Notes: a model not told the origin generated them from the sequence alone. A stretch of 64,000 bases of DNA from Bacillota bacterium (GCA_023392595.1 JAEVYU010000004.1:17648-81647); one strand, 5' to 3'. Counted from the first letter of the stretch, positions 53,254 to 62,312 are shown. Numbers and translations are program-made.

Positions 53254-53457
53254 AACAATAATAGGCCATTTAAGAATGAGTGAACTTAAGAAAGAGTTGT
53301 TTAGTGTAAGTCTTTAAAATTCGAAGCAATATCATTTGAAAAGTAAAGATCCGTTCGATAGAAGATTCTTTGGTGCAAGAAATGATATCATCTTGTGCCA
53401 CGCGAGCAAAATGGATTTAGGTTAAATTTCATACTTAGAGCAACTGAAGGGATGGAT

Positions 53458-54549
53458 ATGATAATGAAAAAAAGAGTATTGGCACTGGCTGCATTGGCAT
53501 TGATTCTTGTAATTGCTATGCCTATTTCCCCTATTGTCTTTGGCAAAACTTCTGCCGTAAATTCTTCTGTGCTTAAACTTTCCGGTAAGACCTTGGTAGT
53601 TGGCACCCAGCCAACAACTTTGGGTGTGCCTGTTCGCCTTGCAGAGCAAGAAGGCCTGTTTAAGAAGGCCGGCCTTGATGTTAAAGTTGTAACTTTTGCT
53701 ACCGGCGCTCCTGTTAATCAGGCTATTGCCTCAGGCAATCTGGATATCGCAGTTTCCGGAACAGCCTCTATTTATGCACTGGCAACCGGCATGTATACTT
53801 ACATTGGCGATGGTTCTTATTCTCTTAAGGGTCAGGCGATTTATGCTCGGCCGAATAGCCCCATCGCTAAGGCGAAAGGTGTCCTGAAAGGCACAAGGGG
53901 AAGCGCTAAAACTGTTAAAGGTTGCTCCATACTCGGGCCTACCGCTACCACTGCCCAGTATAACGCCATCAAGTATGTCCAGTCTTTCGGCTTAACCGCT
54001 AATGACTTTAGGATGGTATCTATGGATTATGCCTCGGCATATCAAGCTTTCGTCTCCGGTCAAGGCGATTTGATTGCTATAACTACGCCATGGAACAATA
54101 AGCTGGAAACAGCGGGATACGTTAAGGTTTGCGATCTTTCCATCGTGATGGGTGCACCCAATGTCAACGCTAATTTTTGCCGGAACAATATTGCTAAAGA
54201 ACGTCGTGATGATGTGGTAGCATTCTTAGCGTGTTATTATGAAGCCGCTGATCGGTTGGTTAAAGATCCGAAGCTGCGCCGGACGACTGCAATGACCTGG
54301 TATGCTAAAGAAGGTATAACTTATAAAGATACGGATATGGATGCCGAGATATTACAGCAGTCCTACCTCACGTGGGAAATGCTCAAGAAAAACACTTTTC
54401 CTTTTGGCAGGACTATGACTGAGATGGGTAAGTTCTTTGTCGAGCAGAAGTTAATCGAGAATGATCAAATGCCTAATATTGCGGCATGTATGGACAAGTC
54501 TTATGTTATGGAAGCAATCAAGTTACACGACCAGGGGCTTTTTAAGTAA
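53458..54549 (+). CDS. TauA/SsuA/NMT1-type ABC substrate-binding protein
   Basis: 363 residues; ATG 53458 is 6 nt from GAAGGG. Signal peptide (KKRVLALAALALILVIAMPI) without a lipobox Cys. The mature part shows LVVGTQPTTLGVPVRLAEQE, GLFKKAGLDVKVVTFATGAP, VNQAIASGNLDIAVSGTASI, the pattern of binding proteins for sulfonates, sulfate esters, nitrate or thiamine precursors. First gene of the operon; feeds the permeases downstream. The linked sulfatase favours a sulfonate- or sulfate-ester-like ligand. Confidence 0.88.
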   Translation: MIMKKRVLALAALALILVIAMPISPIVFGKTSAVNSSVLKLSGKTLVVGTQPTTLGVPVRLAEQEGLFKKAGLDVKVVTFATGAPVNQAIASGNLDIAVSGTASIYALATGMYTYIGDGSYSLKGQAIYARPNSPIAKAKGVLKGTRGSAKTVKGCSILGPTATTAQYNAIKYVQSFGLTANDFRMVSMDYASAYQAFVSGQGDLIAITTPWNNKLETAGYVKVCDLSIVMGAPNVNANFCRNNIAKERRDDVVAFLACYYEAADRLVKDPKLRRTTAMTWYAKEGITYKDTDMDAEILQQSYLTWEMLKKNTFPFGRTMTEMGKFFVEQKLIENDQMPNIAACMDKSYVMEAIKLHDQGLFK

Positions 54550-54565
54550 AATTTTATTCCATTGG

Positions 54566-54605
54566 CATAGGATACCTTCCACACGCAAGTGGTAGATATC
54601 CTATG
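54566..54605 (+). other. intercistronic hairpin between binding protein and permease genes
   Basis: CATAGGATA (54566-54574) and TATCCTATG (54597-54605) form a perfect 9-bp stem with an inner CCAC/GTGG stem. The permease start lies right after it. Such structures often protect the upstream binding-protein mRNA and lower permease expression. Confidence 0.6.
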
Positions 54606-54606
54606 T

Positions 54607-55461
54607 ATGTTCAAGGCATGGAGGCAACGGTTCAATCCTAAGAAAGAATCCACGAAAGTTAAGGTGAAATTTTTGGATAATCTTGGAAAAAAAAACAAGT
54701 ATTTTTTGTTCTCAATTTCGTCTGTTCTGGTGGTACTTTTCGTCTGGTATCTCTCTGTTGACGTGCTGCAGGTAACGAATCAAAGCGTATTCCCGGGACC
54801 GATAAAATGTTTTCAGACTTTTATTAAAAAGCTCTATACCAGCGCGCCTGATGGTGCGACACTGCTGCAGAATCTATTTGTTAGTTTAGAGGTTGCATTA
54901 CTTGGCTATTTGCAAGGCGCCATTATTGGTATTCCTCTTGGGATTATGATGGCTTGGAACAAATGGGTGGATCGTTTTGTACGTCCCCTATTTGATCTTA
55001 TTCGACCTGTACCTGGCATAGCATGGATTCCTGTGTTCCTGGTGCTGTTTGGCATCGGTATCACCTCGAAATCGATGGTTATTTTTCTGAATGCCTTGGT
55101 AGCCTGCACGGTTAATGCCTATACCGGTATCCGGCAGACCAGTGAATTACATCTCTGGGTGGGGGAAGTATACGGCGCTTCCAATAGTCAAAAGCTGTTT
55201 AGAATTGCTATTCCCACCGCTATTCCAATGATCTTCACCGGTCTGCGTGTAGCAATGGCCGGTTCTTGGGCTGCTCTTGTTGCTGCCGAATTGCTGGCTT
55301 CCAATAATGGGCTTGGCTATATGATCCAAAGCGGTAGCGCCATTTGCCGTCCCGACATCGTCATCGTTGGTATGCTGACCATCGGCGCGGTAGGCCTGAT
55401 TCTTGACGTCCTGCTTCATCAGGTTGAAATCCGGGTTGCGAAAGGAATGAATGCACAATGA
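54607..55461 (+). CDS. ABC transporter permease 1 (TauC/SsuC-type)
   Basis: About 284 residues; the start is uncertain (ATG 54607, or GTG 54589 inside the hairpin) because no good ribosome site is visible. Six hydrophobic helices. Motifs: GPIKCFQTFIKKL, LEVALLGYLQGAIIGIPLGI, FDLIRPVPGIAWIPVFLVLF, and the cytoplasmic EAA loop EVYGASNSQKLFRIAIPTAI. This is the TauC/SsuC class. Its stop overlaps permease 2 by ATGA. Confidence 0.9.
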   Translation: MFKAWRQRFNPKKESTKVKVKFLDNLGKKNKYFLFSISSVLVVLFVWYLSVDVLQVTNQSVFPGPIKCFQTFIKKLYTSAPDGATLLQNLFVSLEVALLGYLQGAIIGIPLGIMMAWNKWVDRFVRPLFDLIRPVPGIAWIPVFLVLFGIGITSKSMVIFLNALVACTVNAYTGIRQTSELHLWVGEVYGASNSQKLFRIAIPTAIPMIFTGLRVAMAGSWAALVAAELLASNNGLGYMIQSGSAICRPDIVIVGMLTIGAVGLILDVLLHQVEIRVAKGMNAQ

Positions 55462-56246
55462 AAAAGAAATTCATTCCTCAAAATATGTTTCCGGTACTTT
55501 GCGGAGTTGCTTCAATTTTGGCGTTTTTAATTTTTTGGTTCATTTCTACCAACGGGACCGCGTTTGGTAAATTGATTCCGCGGCCGGATGTAGTTATTAT
55601 CTCCCTGTTTAAGAGTATTTTTAATCCCATCGGCCAGAATACATTGTTTGTTCACGTAGGTTACAGCTTGTATCGGGTTCTCATGGGATATTTGATTGGA
55701 GCAGCTCTCGGTATCATTCTAGGTTTGGCAATGGGCTGGAGTAAAGTGTGCGAAGCGATTTTCAGCCCGCTGTACCGCATTATTCGCCCGATTCCTCCTA
55801 TTGCGTGGATTCCGATCTCCATTGTTTGGCTGGGGTTAGGTGAGAGCGCCAAGATATTCTTGATTTTTCTGACTTCTTTTTCAAATGTTACGTTGAATGC
55901 TTGGAGCGGCGCTAAGAATGTTGATCCGAAGCTGATAGGCGCCTCTAAGATGCTGGGAGCGCGGAAAAACCAGATCTTTTTCACCATCGTTCTTCCGGCT
56001 TCGATCCCCCAGATTTTTGCAGGACTTCAAGTCGCGATGGGCAGGTGTTGGGGGACAATTCTAGCGGCTGAGATGGTTCGCTCTTCGGAAGGCCTTGGCT
56101 GGATCATCGTTGCGGGTGGGAACAATAATGATATGACACAGATTCTGGTTGGTATTGTTACAATCGGTGTCGTTGGCTTCATTTTGGCGGTTATTATGAG
56201 GAAAGCGGAGGCTGTATTATGTCGGTGGAACAAGAGCGGAACCTGA
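55458..56246 (+). CDS. ABC transporter permease 2 (TauC/SsuC-type)
   Basis: 262 residues, six helices. Motifs: LYRVLMGYLIGAALGIILGL, YRIIRPIPPIAWIPISIVWL, EAA loop IGASKMLGARKNQIFFTIVL. Its sequence is clearly different from permease 1, so the channel should be a heterodimer, whereas TauC/SsuC importers normally use one permease gene. Overlaps permease 1 by 4 nt and the ATPase gene by 28 nt. Confidence 0.93.
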   Translation: MKKKFIPQNMFPVLCGVASILAFLIFWFISTNGTAFGKLIPRPDVVIISLFKSIFNPIGQNTLFVHVGYSLYRVLMGYLIGAALGIILGLAMGWSKVCEAIFSPLYRIIRPIPPIAWIPISIVWLGLGESAKIFLIFLTSFSNVTLNAWSGAKNVDPKLIGASKMLGARKNQIFFTIVLPASIPQIFAGLQVAMGRCWGTILAAEMVRSSEGLGWIIVAGGNNNDMTQILVGIVTIGVVGFILAVIMRKAEAVLCRWNKSGT

Positions 56247-57007
56247 TCGAATGTACTCATGTATATAAATCATTTCAGACCCCCACAGGTGAGCACCAGG
56301 CAGTATATGATTTTAATCTGCAGGCCAAAGAAAATGAATTTTTAGTTTTGTTTGGGCCCGGCCAGTGTGGTAAGACGACCTTAATCAATCTGATCGCAGG
56401 ACTTGACAGTGTTACCTCCGGTACTATCATCGTTAATGGTAAAGAAGTCAAGGGGCCCAGCCCTGAACGCGGTGTGGTTTTCCAGGATATTTCCTTATTC
56501 CCTTGGCTTACTACGATGGGAAATGTGGAATACGGCCCGAAAATGGCCGGCGTGCCTAAGGAAATCCGTGTAGAAAGGGCTCAGCATTATATCAATCTCG
56601 TAGGGCTACAAGGTTTTGAAAATTCTTTTCCATCCCAGCTTTCCGGCGGTATGAAGCAGCGTGTCGGTATTGCCCGCGCCTACTGCATCGAACCCAAGGT
56701 GATGTTGATGGATGAGCCTTTCGGTGCGCTGGATGCCCAAACGCGTTATCTGATGCAGGAGGAAGTACAGCGTATATGGCAGGCGGAAAAGCGGACCATT
56801 GTTTTTGTCACCAATAACATTGAGGAAGCTCTATATTTGGCGGACCGCATCATCGTATTGAGCAGTTGTCCGGCAACCGTGAAAAAAGAGTATGCGATCG
56901 ATTTGCCTCGTCCGCGAAAATATAGTTCTCCCGAGTTTCTATCGCTGCGCAAGGAGATTACCAGTATGATAAACAAGTATGTCTTAAGCGAGGCAGAAAA
57001 TGAGTAA
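56219..57007 (+). CDS. ABC transporter ATPase 1 (TauB/SsuB-type, H-loop His replaced)
   Basis: 262 residues. Walker A GPGQCGKTT (46-54), Q-loop VVFQDISLFPWLT, signature LSGGMKQR (141-148), Walker B VMLMDEPFGALD with the catalytic Glu. The H-loop reads FVTNNIEEA, so the usual His (THD/THN) is Asn at residue 199. Start ATG within the end of permease 2, with GGAGG upstream. It should dimerise with ATPase 2 to power the importer. Confidence 0.93.
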   Translation: MSVEQERNLIECTHVYKSFQTPTGEHQAVYDFNLQAKENEFLVLFGPGQCGKTTLINLIAGLDSVTSGTIIVNGKEVKGPSPERGVVFQDISLFPWLTTMGNVEYGPKMAGVPKEIRVERAQHYINLVGLQGFENSFPSQLSGGMKQRVGIARAYCIEPKVMLMDEPFGALDAQTRYLMQEEVQRIWQAEKRTIVFVTNNIEEALYLADRIIVLSSCPATVKKEYAIDLPRPRKYSSPEFLSLRKEITSMINKYVLSEAENE

Positions 57008-57743
57008 TCATGTCAAAGTCAAAGTAAACCATCTCACCAAAAAGTTTGGCGACCTTTTGGTGCTAAATGATATTTCGTTCGATGTTAACGACAGCGATCT
57101 GCTGTGCGTTGTGGGCCCCACCGGTTGTGGAAAGACTACATTTTTAAACAGTTTGACCAAAATTTATGATATTACTTCGGGAGAGATTCTTCTGGATGGG
57201 AAGCCGGTTGAACCAAAGAAAAACAAAATCGCTTATATCTTTCAAGGAAATTCCACGATGCCCTGGCTGACTGTAGAGCAGAATGTCAGTTTCGGACTGG
57301 ACCTCAAAAAGGTTCCGAAAGAAGAGAAAAAGCTTCGGGTGGCAAAATATCTTGATATTGTAGGACTTACTAAGTTCAAGGATTATTATCCTAAACAGTT
57401 GTCCGCCAGCATGTTACAGCGTATTAGTATTGCCCGGGCTTTTGTAACTGAACCTGATCTATTGCTGATGGACGAACCCTATGGTCAGTTGGATATCGAA
57501 CTGCGTTTCAAGCTGGAAGACGAATTGGTTAAACTATGGCAAATGACACATACGACGGTTATCTTCATTACCCATAATATTGAGGAGGCTGTTTATCTTG
57601 GCAGCCGGATCATGATCCTGACCAATAAACCGACTACCGTGAAAAAGAACATCATAGTTGACCTGCCGCGGCCTAGAGACATTGCTTCACCTGAATTTGT
57701 CCGGTTACGGGATGAAGTAACCGATTTGATTAAGTGGTGGTAA
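57000..57743 (+). CDS. ABC transporter ATPase 2 (TauB/SsuB-type, degenerate signature)
   Basis: 247 residues. Walker A GPTGCGKTT (39-47), Q-loop YIFQGNSTMPWLT, signature LSASMLQR (134-141) in place of LSGGQ, Walker B LLLMDEPYGQLD and H-loop FITHNIEEA with His192 intact. The damage is complementary to ATPase 1, which keeps the signature but lacks the His. Overlaps ATPase 1 by 8 nt. The last gene of the transporter set; the chemoreceptor follows after 180 nt. Confidence 0.93.
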   Translation: MSNHVKVKVNHLTKKFGDLLVLNDISFDVNDSDLLCVVGPTGCGKTTFLNSLTKIYDITSGEILLDGKPVEPKKNKIAYIFQGNSTMPWLTVEQNVSFGLDLKKVPKEEKKLRVAKYLDIVGLTKFKDYYPKQLSASMLQRISIARAFVTEPDLLLMDEPYGQLDIELRFKLEDELVKLWQMTHTTVIFITHNIEEAVYLGSRIMILTNKPTTVKKNIIVDLPRPRDIASPEFVRLRDEVTDLIKWW

Positions 57744-57924
57744 GGTCTATCTTTGGAATTATTTTTAGGCTCACAGAGCTACGAAAGACAAGAAGCTGTC
57801 AAACGAGTTTTCCTTTACGAAAGTTACAATCTAAGGCTTGTTTTTCGGCAGTTCCGACCCTAGCAGTTCAAGGCAAGATTAAGCTAAAACTTTCATGGGT
57901 AGAAAGAAAAGGAAGGGGCTGCCA

Positions 57925-59610
57925 TTGTTTAAAAAACTTATGGATATCATTCTGAATCCCTTTAAAAAGCTGAAAGTTATATATCAAATATTAATCGTTA
58001 TTGGAATTATGATTGTTTTTTCAGCTATTCAATGCCTGGTAGGAATCCATGTGATTCAAACATTGAGCAACAATTCGAAGATAGTTGTTGACAAGAGTAT
58101 GAATTTAGTGAGCGGATTAAATGTACTTCAAGAGGATTTTTTGGAACTTCAAACAGGTTACAGCAATGATGTCGCTAAAGCTGATAATACGATCCAAGGC
58201 TTATATAAATCTTCTTTAAAACTCATCATCGACTCGAAAATTGCAGAGATCAAAGGCATCGATCCAAATACTTTGAGAGGGCTTGAAGAAAAATATAAAG
58301 CCGTCCAAGAGATTTTGGCCAGGCCGGTCAATATTGATAATTATAAAGAACTGGAAGGAGTTATGTTCCAAATCAAGCTGGGCTTGAAGCAATCTATTGA
58401 AGGGGTTGTCGTATCGACCTACACAACTATAGCAGAGGGGAAAAACTTTTCGAATTCCGCAATGTTTTTTACGATTTTGTTGTTAATCATCGGTACGGTT
58501 TTAGCAATCGGATTGGGACTTTTGATGGCGTTTTCAATCTCCAGGCCCTTAAATTCGGTAAAAATTATTGCCAACGCTTTGGCGGAGGGCGATCTGACAC
58601 AAAACATATCGGCCAAAGGTTCCAGGGAAGTCTCCTTGGTGATTGAGGGCCTGAATAAAGGAATTGGCGGTCTACGGGAATTGGTCGGGGATATTGACGA
58701 ACACTCGAATACTTTGTTTACAGCGAGCCAGGAACTGAAAAATGCCTCAAACGACACCGGCCGGTCAGCGAATGAAGTGGCTCGGACTATGGGAGAACTG
58801 GCTAATGCCTCATCGGAAGAAGCGGAACAGGTCAATCAAACGGTTGAAAACATCAATTCTTTAGCCGGGATGGTACGTGAAGTTACCGATGAACTGAAAA
58901 ACGTTTCAGATGATTCGAAAGAGATTGCCCAGTCCGCCCGGCTTGGACAGAAAGTTGCCGCTGATGTTGCGGAAGGAATCGTAAATATCTACAATACCAC
59001 CAAAGAAGTTGACGCGGTTATTGGCGAATTGGATAAAGCTTCGGAAAAGATTGGCGATATTACGACGATGATCGAGGGAATCGCCGAACAGACCTCTTTG
59101 CTCGCTTTGAACGCTTCCATTGAGGCTGCCCGTGCCGGCGAACACGGAAAAGGCTTTGCGGTAGTCGCCTCGGAGACCGGAAAGTTGGCCGACCAATCTA
59201 AACAGGCCACGCAGCTGATTAATCAATTAATTGATCAGATGAGAAGCTATATTAACCACGCAGTTGATTCTATCAAAACTGAGATGTCAATGGTCGAAGC
59301 GGGAAAAAATATGGCGCTTGAAGCCACAGATACCTTTGAAAATATTTTCCGAAAATTGGGGGGAATTTTAGAGCGTATTGATACGGTGGCCTTATCCGCC
59401 AAAAATATGGCGGCCCGGAACGAAAGCGTCATTTCGGCTGTGACAAATATTGCTGCTTTGAGTCAAGAGGGTATGGCCAGCACCGAGGAAGTTTCTGCGA
59501 TTACCCAAGAACAGACTGCCGCGGTCGAAGAAGTTAATGCTCTTGCTGAAAACCTGGCGCAGATTTCCGCCGGATTGAAACAAAGTGTAACCAAGTTCAA
59601 GATTGAATAA
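57925..59610 (+). CDS. methyl-accepting chemotaxis protein
   Basis: 561 residues. TTG 57925 has GGAAGGGG 6 nt upstream; an upstream ATG (57895) has none. TM1 (about 21-46, VIYQILIVIGIMIVFSAIQC), a sensory domain of about 130 residues that looks like a four-helix bundle, TM2 (about 175-200, MFFTILLLIIGTVLAIGLGL), a HAMP linker (FSISRPLNSVKIIANALAEG) and a signalling domain with the tip EQTSLLALNASIEAARAGEH. It would guide swimming towards or away from a chemical, by its position the transporter's substrate. Ends 37 nt before the sulfatase. Confidence 0.92.
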   Translation: MFKKLMDIILNPFKKLKVIYQILIVIGIMIVFSAIQCLVGIHVIQTLSNNSKIVVDKSMNLVSGLNVLQEDFLELQTGYSNDVAKADNTIQGLYKSSLKLIIDSKIAEIKGIDPNTLRGLEEKYKAVQEILARPVNIDNYKELEGVMFQIKLGLKQSIEGVVVSTYTTIAEGKNFSNSAMFFTILLLIIGTVLAIGLGLLMAFSISRPLNSVKIIANALAEGDLTQNISAKGSREVSLVIEGLNKGIGGLRELVGDIDEHSNTLFTASQELKNASNDTGRSANEVARTMGELANASSEEAEQVNQTVENINSLAGMVREVTDELKNVSDDSKEIAQSARLGQKVAADVAEGIVNIYNTTKEVDAVIGELDKASEKIGDITTMIEGIAEQTSLLALNASIEAARAGEHGKGFAVVASETGKLADQSKQATQLINQLIDQMRSYINHAVDSIKTEMSMVEAGKNMALEATDTFENIFRKLGGILERIDTVALSAKNMAARNESVISAVTNIAALSQEGMASTEEVSAITQEQTAAVEEVNALAENLAQISAGLKQSVTKFKIE

Positions 59611-59647
59611 GAAATATACTGACTTCAGTGGAGGATTAAAGCTAATC

Positions 59648-61105
59648 ATGACTAGTTTAAAGAAGCCGAATTTTTTACTTATCAATGTTGATCAATGGCC
59701 GGGCAGTTATATGGGATGCGCCGGTCATCCAGATGTACTGACTCCAACCTTGGATGAACTTTCCAAAGTGGGTGTACGCTTTACCAATGCTTACAGTGCG
59801 ACTCCTGTTTGTATCCCTGCGCGGAGAGAGCTGATGACGGGGGCATGTGCGCGGGTTCACGGCGATCGCTGCTTTGATGAGACGTTGGAAATGCCGCAAT
59901 TTCCTACTATGGCAGGAGTTTTCGCACAGTCAGGATATCAAACATATGCCGTTGGTAAACTCCATGTGTATCCACAGCGGGATAGAATCGGATTCGATGA
60001 TGTAGTGCTTCTTGAGGAAGGCAGACATAAGGGCGGAATGGCCCAGGACGATTACGAGAGATTCCTTGCCAGAAAAGGCTATGCTGGACTCGAGTTTATG
60101 CATGGTATGTGTAATAATAATTATTTAGCCCGTCCTTGGCATTTACCGGAGGAATGCCATCCAACCAATTGGATAACCTATCAAATGTGTGAAACGATCA
60201 AAAGGCGCGACCCTAAAAGGCCGGCATTTTGGTATTTGTCATATAATCATCCCCATCCGCCACTTGCTCCACTTAAAGATTATCTCGACATGTATTCTGA
60301 TTGCGATATGAGTATCCCCTATTGTGGTGAGTGGACCTCAGGCCGGGATCTTCCATCGGTATACCAATTTTATCGTGGTATATATGATTTCGTTGATAAT
60401 AACCGGAAAGTGTCTTTAGCAAGAAAAGCATTTTATGCGCTTTGTACTCATATTGACCATCAAATCAGATTAGTAATCGGCACATTGAGAGAAGAAGGCG
60501 TATTGCAAAATACAGTGATTGCATTTGTTTCTGATCATGGTGATATGCTCGGCAATCAGAAAATGTGGGGTAAAAATGTTTTTTATGAGGATTCTGCTAA
60601 AATCCCGTATCTGCTAATTCCCTGCAAGGGGTACGAAGGATTAAAGCCTAATACAACGGATGATAGGTTGGTTGAATTGCGCGATATCATGCCAACATTT
60701 TTAGAGATGGCAGGAATTGAAATACCCAAAAGCGTAGACGGGAGTTCTTTAATAAAAGAAGAGAAAAAGGATTACATCTATGGCGAGTTGTGGGAAGATA
60801 TGCGGGCAACAAGGATGATCAGATGGAGTGATTACAAACTCATTTATTGCCCGGCCAATAATATAGCCCAACTTTTTGACATCAAAAATGATCCGCAAGA
60901 GCTGAAGGACTTATCAGGAGAGTCTTCATATCTGGAGATTCGAAAGCATATGGAAAGCATGCTGATTCAAAATTTATACGGCGGCGATGAAAAATGGGCT
61001 GTAAATGGTAACTTGGTAGGCAGAAGTGAAGAAGATAAAAAGAGTTCAGGAGAACATGCCGTTTTAAGAAACGCTGATTTATTGCTTCAAAGGGGCTTGC
61101 GGTAG
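59648..61105 (+). CDS. type I (formylglycine-dependent) sulfatase-family enzyme
   Basis: 485 residues. N-terminal metal site NFLLINVDQWPGSYMGC, then the activation motif C-I-P-A-R (55-59) in ATPVCIPARRELMTG, where Cys is converted to formylglycine. A second metal site lies in IAFVSDHGDMLGNQKMWGK. The C-terminal domain is typical of sulfatases or phosphonate monoester hydrolases. It lacks a signal peptide, so it acts in the cytoplasm on an imported ester. No activating enzyme (FGE or anaerobic radical-SAM AtsB-type) is in the window. GGAGG lies 13 nt before ATG 59648, a long spacing; a TTG at 59603 is less likely. Confidence 0.88.
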   Translation: MTSLKKPNFLLINVDQWPGSYMGCAGHPDVLTPTLDELSKVGVRFTNAYSATPVCIPARRELMTGACARVHGDRCFDETLEMPQFPTMAGVFAQSGYQTYAVGKLHVYPQRDRIGFDDVVLLEEGRHKGGMAQDDYERFLARKGYAGLEFMHGMCNNNYLARPWHLPEECHPTNWITYQMCETIKRRDPKRPAFWYLSYNHPHPPLAPLKDYLDMYSDCDMSIPYCGEWTSGRDLPSVYQFYRGIYDFVDNNRKVSLARKAFYALCTHIDHQIRLVIGTLREEGVLQNTVIAFVSDHGDMLGNQKMWGKNVFYEDSAKIPYLLIPCKGYEGLKPNTTDDRLVELRDIMPTFLEMAGIEIPKSVDGSSLIKEEKKDYIYGELWEDMRATRMIRWSDYKLIYCPANNIAQLFDIKNDPQELKDLSGESSYLEIRKHMESMLIQNLYGGDEKWAVNGNLVGRSEEDKKSSGEHAVLRNADLLLQRGLR

Positions 61106-61141
61106 AATTTTTAGTCTCATTGAACCGTGCTCGGGAGACTG

Positions 61142-62149
61142 ATGCCGGATATTATAGTAGTAAGGGTGAAGAAATTGGAAAAAATGCAGGTTATTATTCA
61201 AAAAGATGTTTATGAAAGAGGAAGGCTTCTTTTTGACCAATCAGGCATGGCTATAACGGTTTTCAATGTATCTGAGGAAGATAAAATGATAGAGCATCAA
61301 AGAAATACGGGGACAAAATGTATGATCATTGGTGCCGACAAATACTCGGAAAGGTTTTATAATGCCATTGCCCCGGAGTCTTTAATTGTCCGCTTTGGGG
61401 TTGGCTATGATGCCGTGCCGGTAGAAATTTGCAAAAAGCGCCGGATTTTAGTTGCCTTTACTCCGGGAACCCTGGATCAATCCGTCTCCGAATATGCCAT
61501 GGCCCTTATTTTAGGTTGTGCCAGAAGAATTCCTCAAGCTGATAATAAGCTAAAAAATGGCGAATGGAATGAAGGACCCGGAATAGAACTTTACGGCAAA
61601 ACACTGGCGATATTAGGATTTGGTAAGATCGGTCAACATTTGGCGGGAATTGCCAAGAATGGTTTCGGCATGAAAATTAATGCTTTGGACATTATGCCGC
61701 AATTAGATGCCAGATATCATGGTTTGGTCGACTTTTATTCGGGCGATTTCTACAGGGTAGTTCAAGATGCTGATTTTGTATCTTTGCATATGCGAGTTAC
61801 CAAAGAAACCGAAGGGTACATGAACCGCTCCAAATTGGAGCTTATGAAAAAAGAAGCCATTTTGATTAACACCGCCAGGGGAAAGTTGGTCAATGAAATT
61901 GACCTGTTTGAAGCGTTGGAGAACAAAATCATTGCGGGTGCAGCATTAGATGTGTTTAATGATGAACCCTATGCTCCTATTGAAGGAAAAGATTTGCGAA
62001 CTCTGCCAAATGTTATTCTGACACCGCACATCGCCTCAAATACCAAAGCAACAAATCAAAAAATGGCACAGGCCTGTATTAACAATGTCATTAATTTTTA
62101 TAAAATGAATCTTAAAGAAGTATGTTTAATACCAGAAATGGCGAGTTGA
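61142..62149 (+). CDS. D-isomer-specific 2-hydroxyacid dehydrogenase
   Basis: 335 residues from ATG 61142 (GGGAG 4 nt upstream); GTG at 61127 is an alternative. N-terminal substrate domain with FGVGYDAVPVEICKKRRILV, NAD-binding motif LAILGFGKIGQHLAG, and catalytic Arg, Glu and His in INTARGKLVNEIDLF, DVFNDEPY and LTPHIASNT. It reduces a 2-keto acid or oxidises a D-2-hydroxy acid, like phosphoglycerate or glyoxylate reductases. Position after the sulfatase suggests it handles the desulfated product or a later hydroxy acid. The operon ends at a terminator 164 nt on. Confidence 0.9.
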   Translation: MPDIIVVRVKKLEKMQVIIQKDVYERGRLLFDQSGMAITVFNVSEEDKMIEHQRNTGTKCMIIGADKYSERFYNAIAPESLIVRFGVGYDAVPVEICKKRRILVAFTPGTLDQSVSEYAMALILGCARRIPQADNKLKNGEWNEGPGIELYGKTLAILGFGKIGQHLAGIAKNGFGMKINALDIMPQLDARYHGLVDFYSGDFYRVVQDADFVSLHMRVTKETEGYMNRSKLELMKKEAILINTARGKLVNEIDLFEALENKIIAGAALDVFNDEPYAPIEGKDLRTLPNVILTPHIASNTKATNQKMAQACINNVINFYKMNLKEVCLIPEMAS

Positions 62150-62312
62150 AAAAGAAGGATATAATCAATCAAAAATGTGCTTTTATTTTATTCGTACTGC
62201 TACATCCATATGAGCAATAGATACAATACTTACATTTCATGGACTTTTGTTTTCTGAAAATTTATTAGCAAGTCGATAATCGTTTATTTCAGAATGCAAA
62301 AGACATTTCAAT

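Noticed and set aside
57744..57924. Possible cyclic di-GMP riboswitch ahead of the chemoreceptor
   Set aside because: The conserved GEMM core sequences are not visible.
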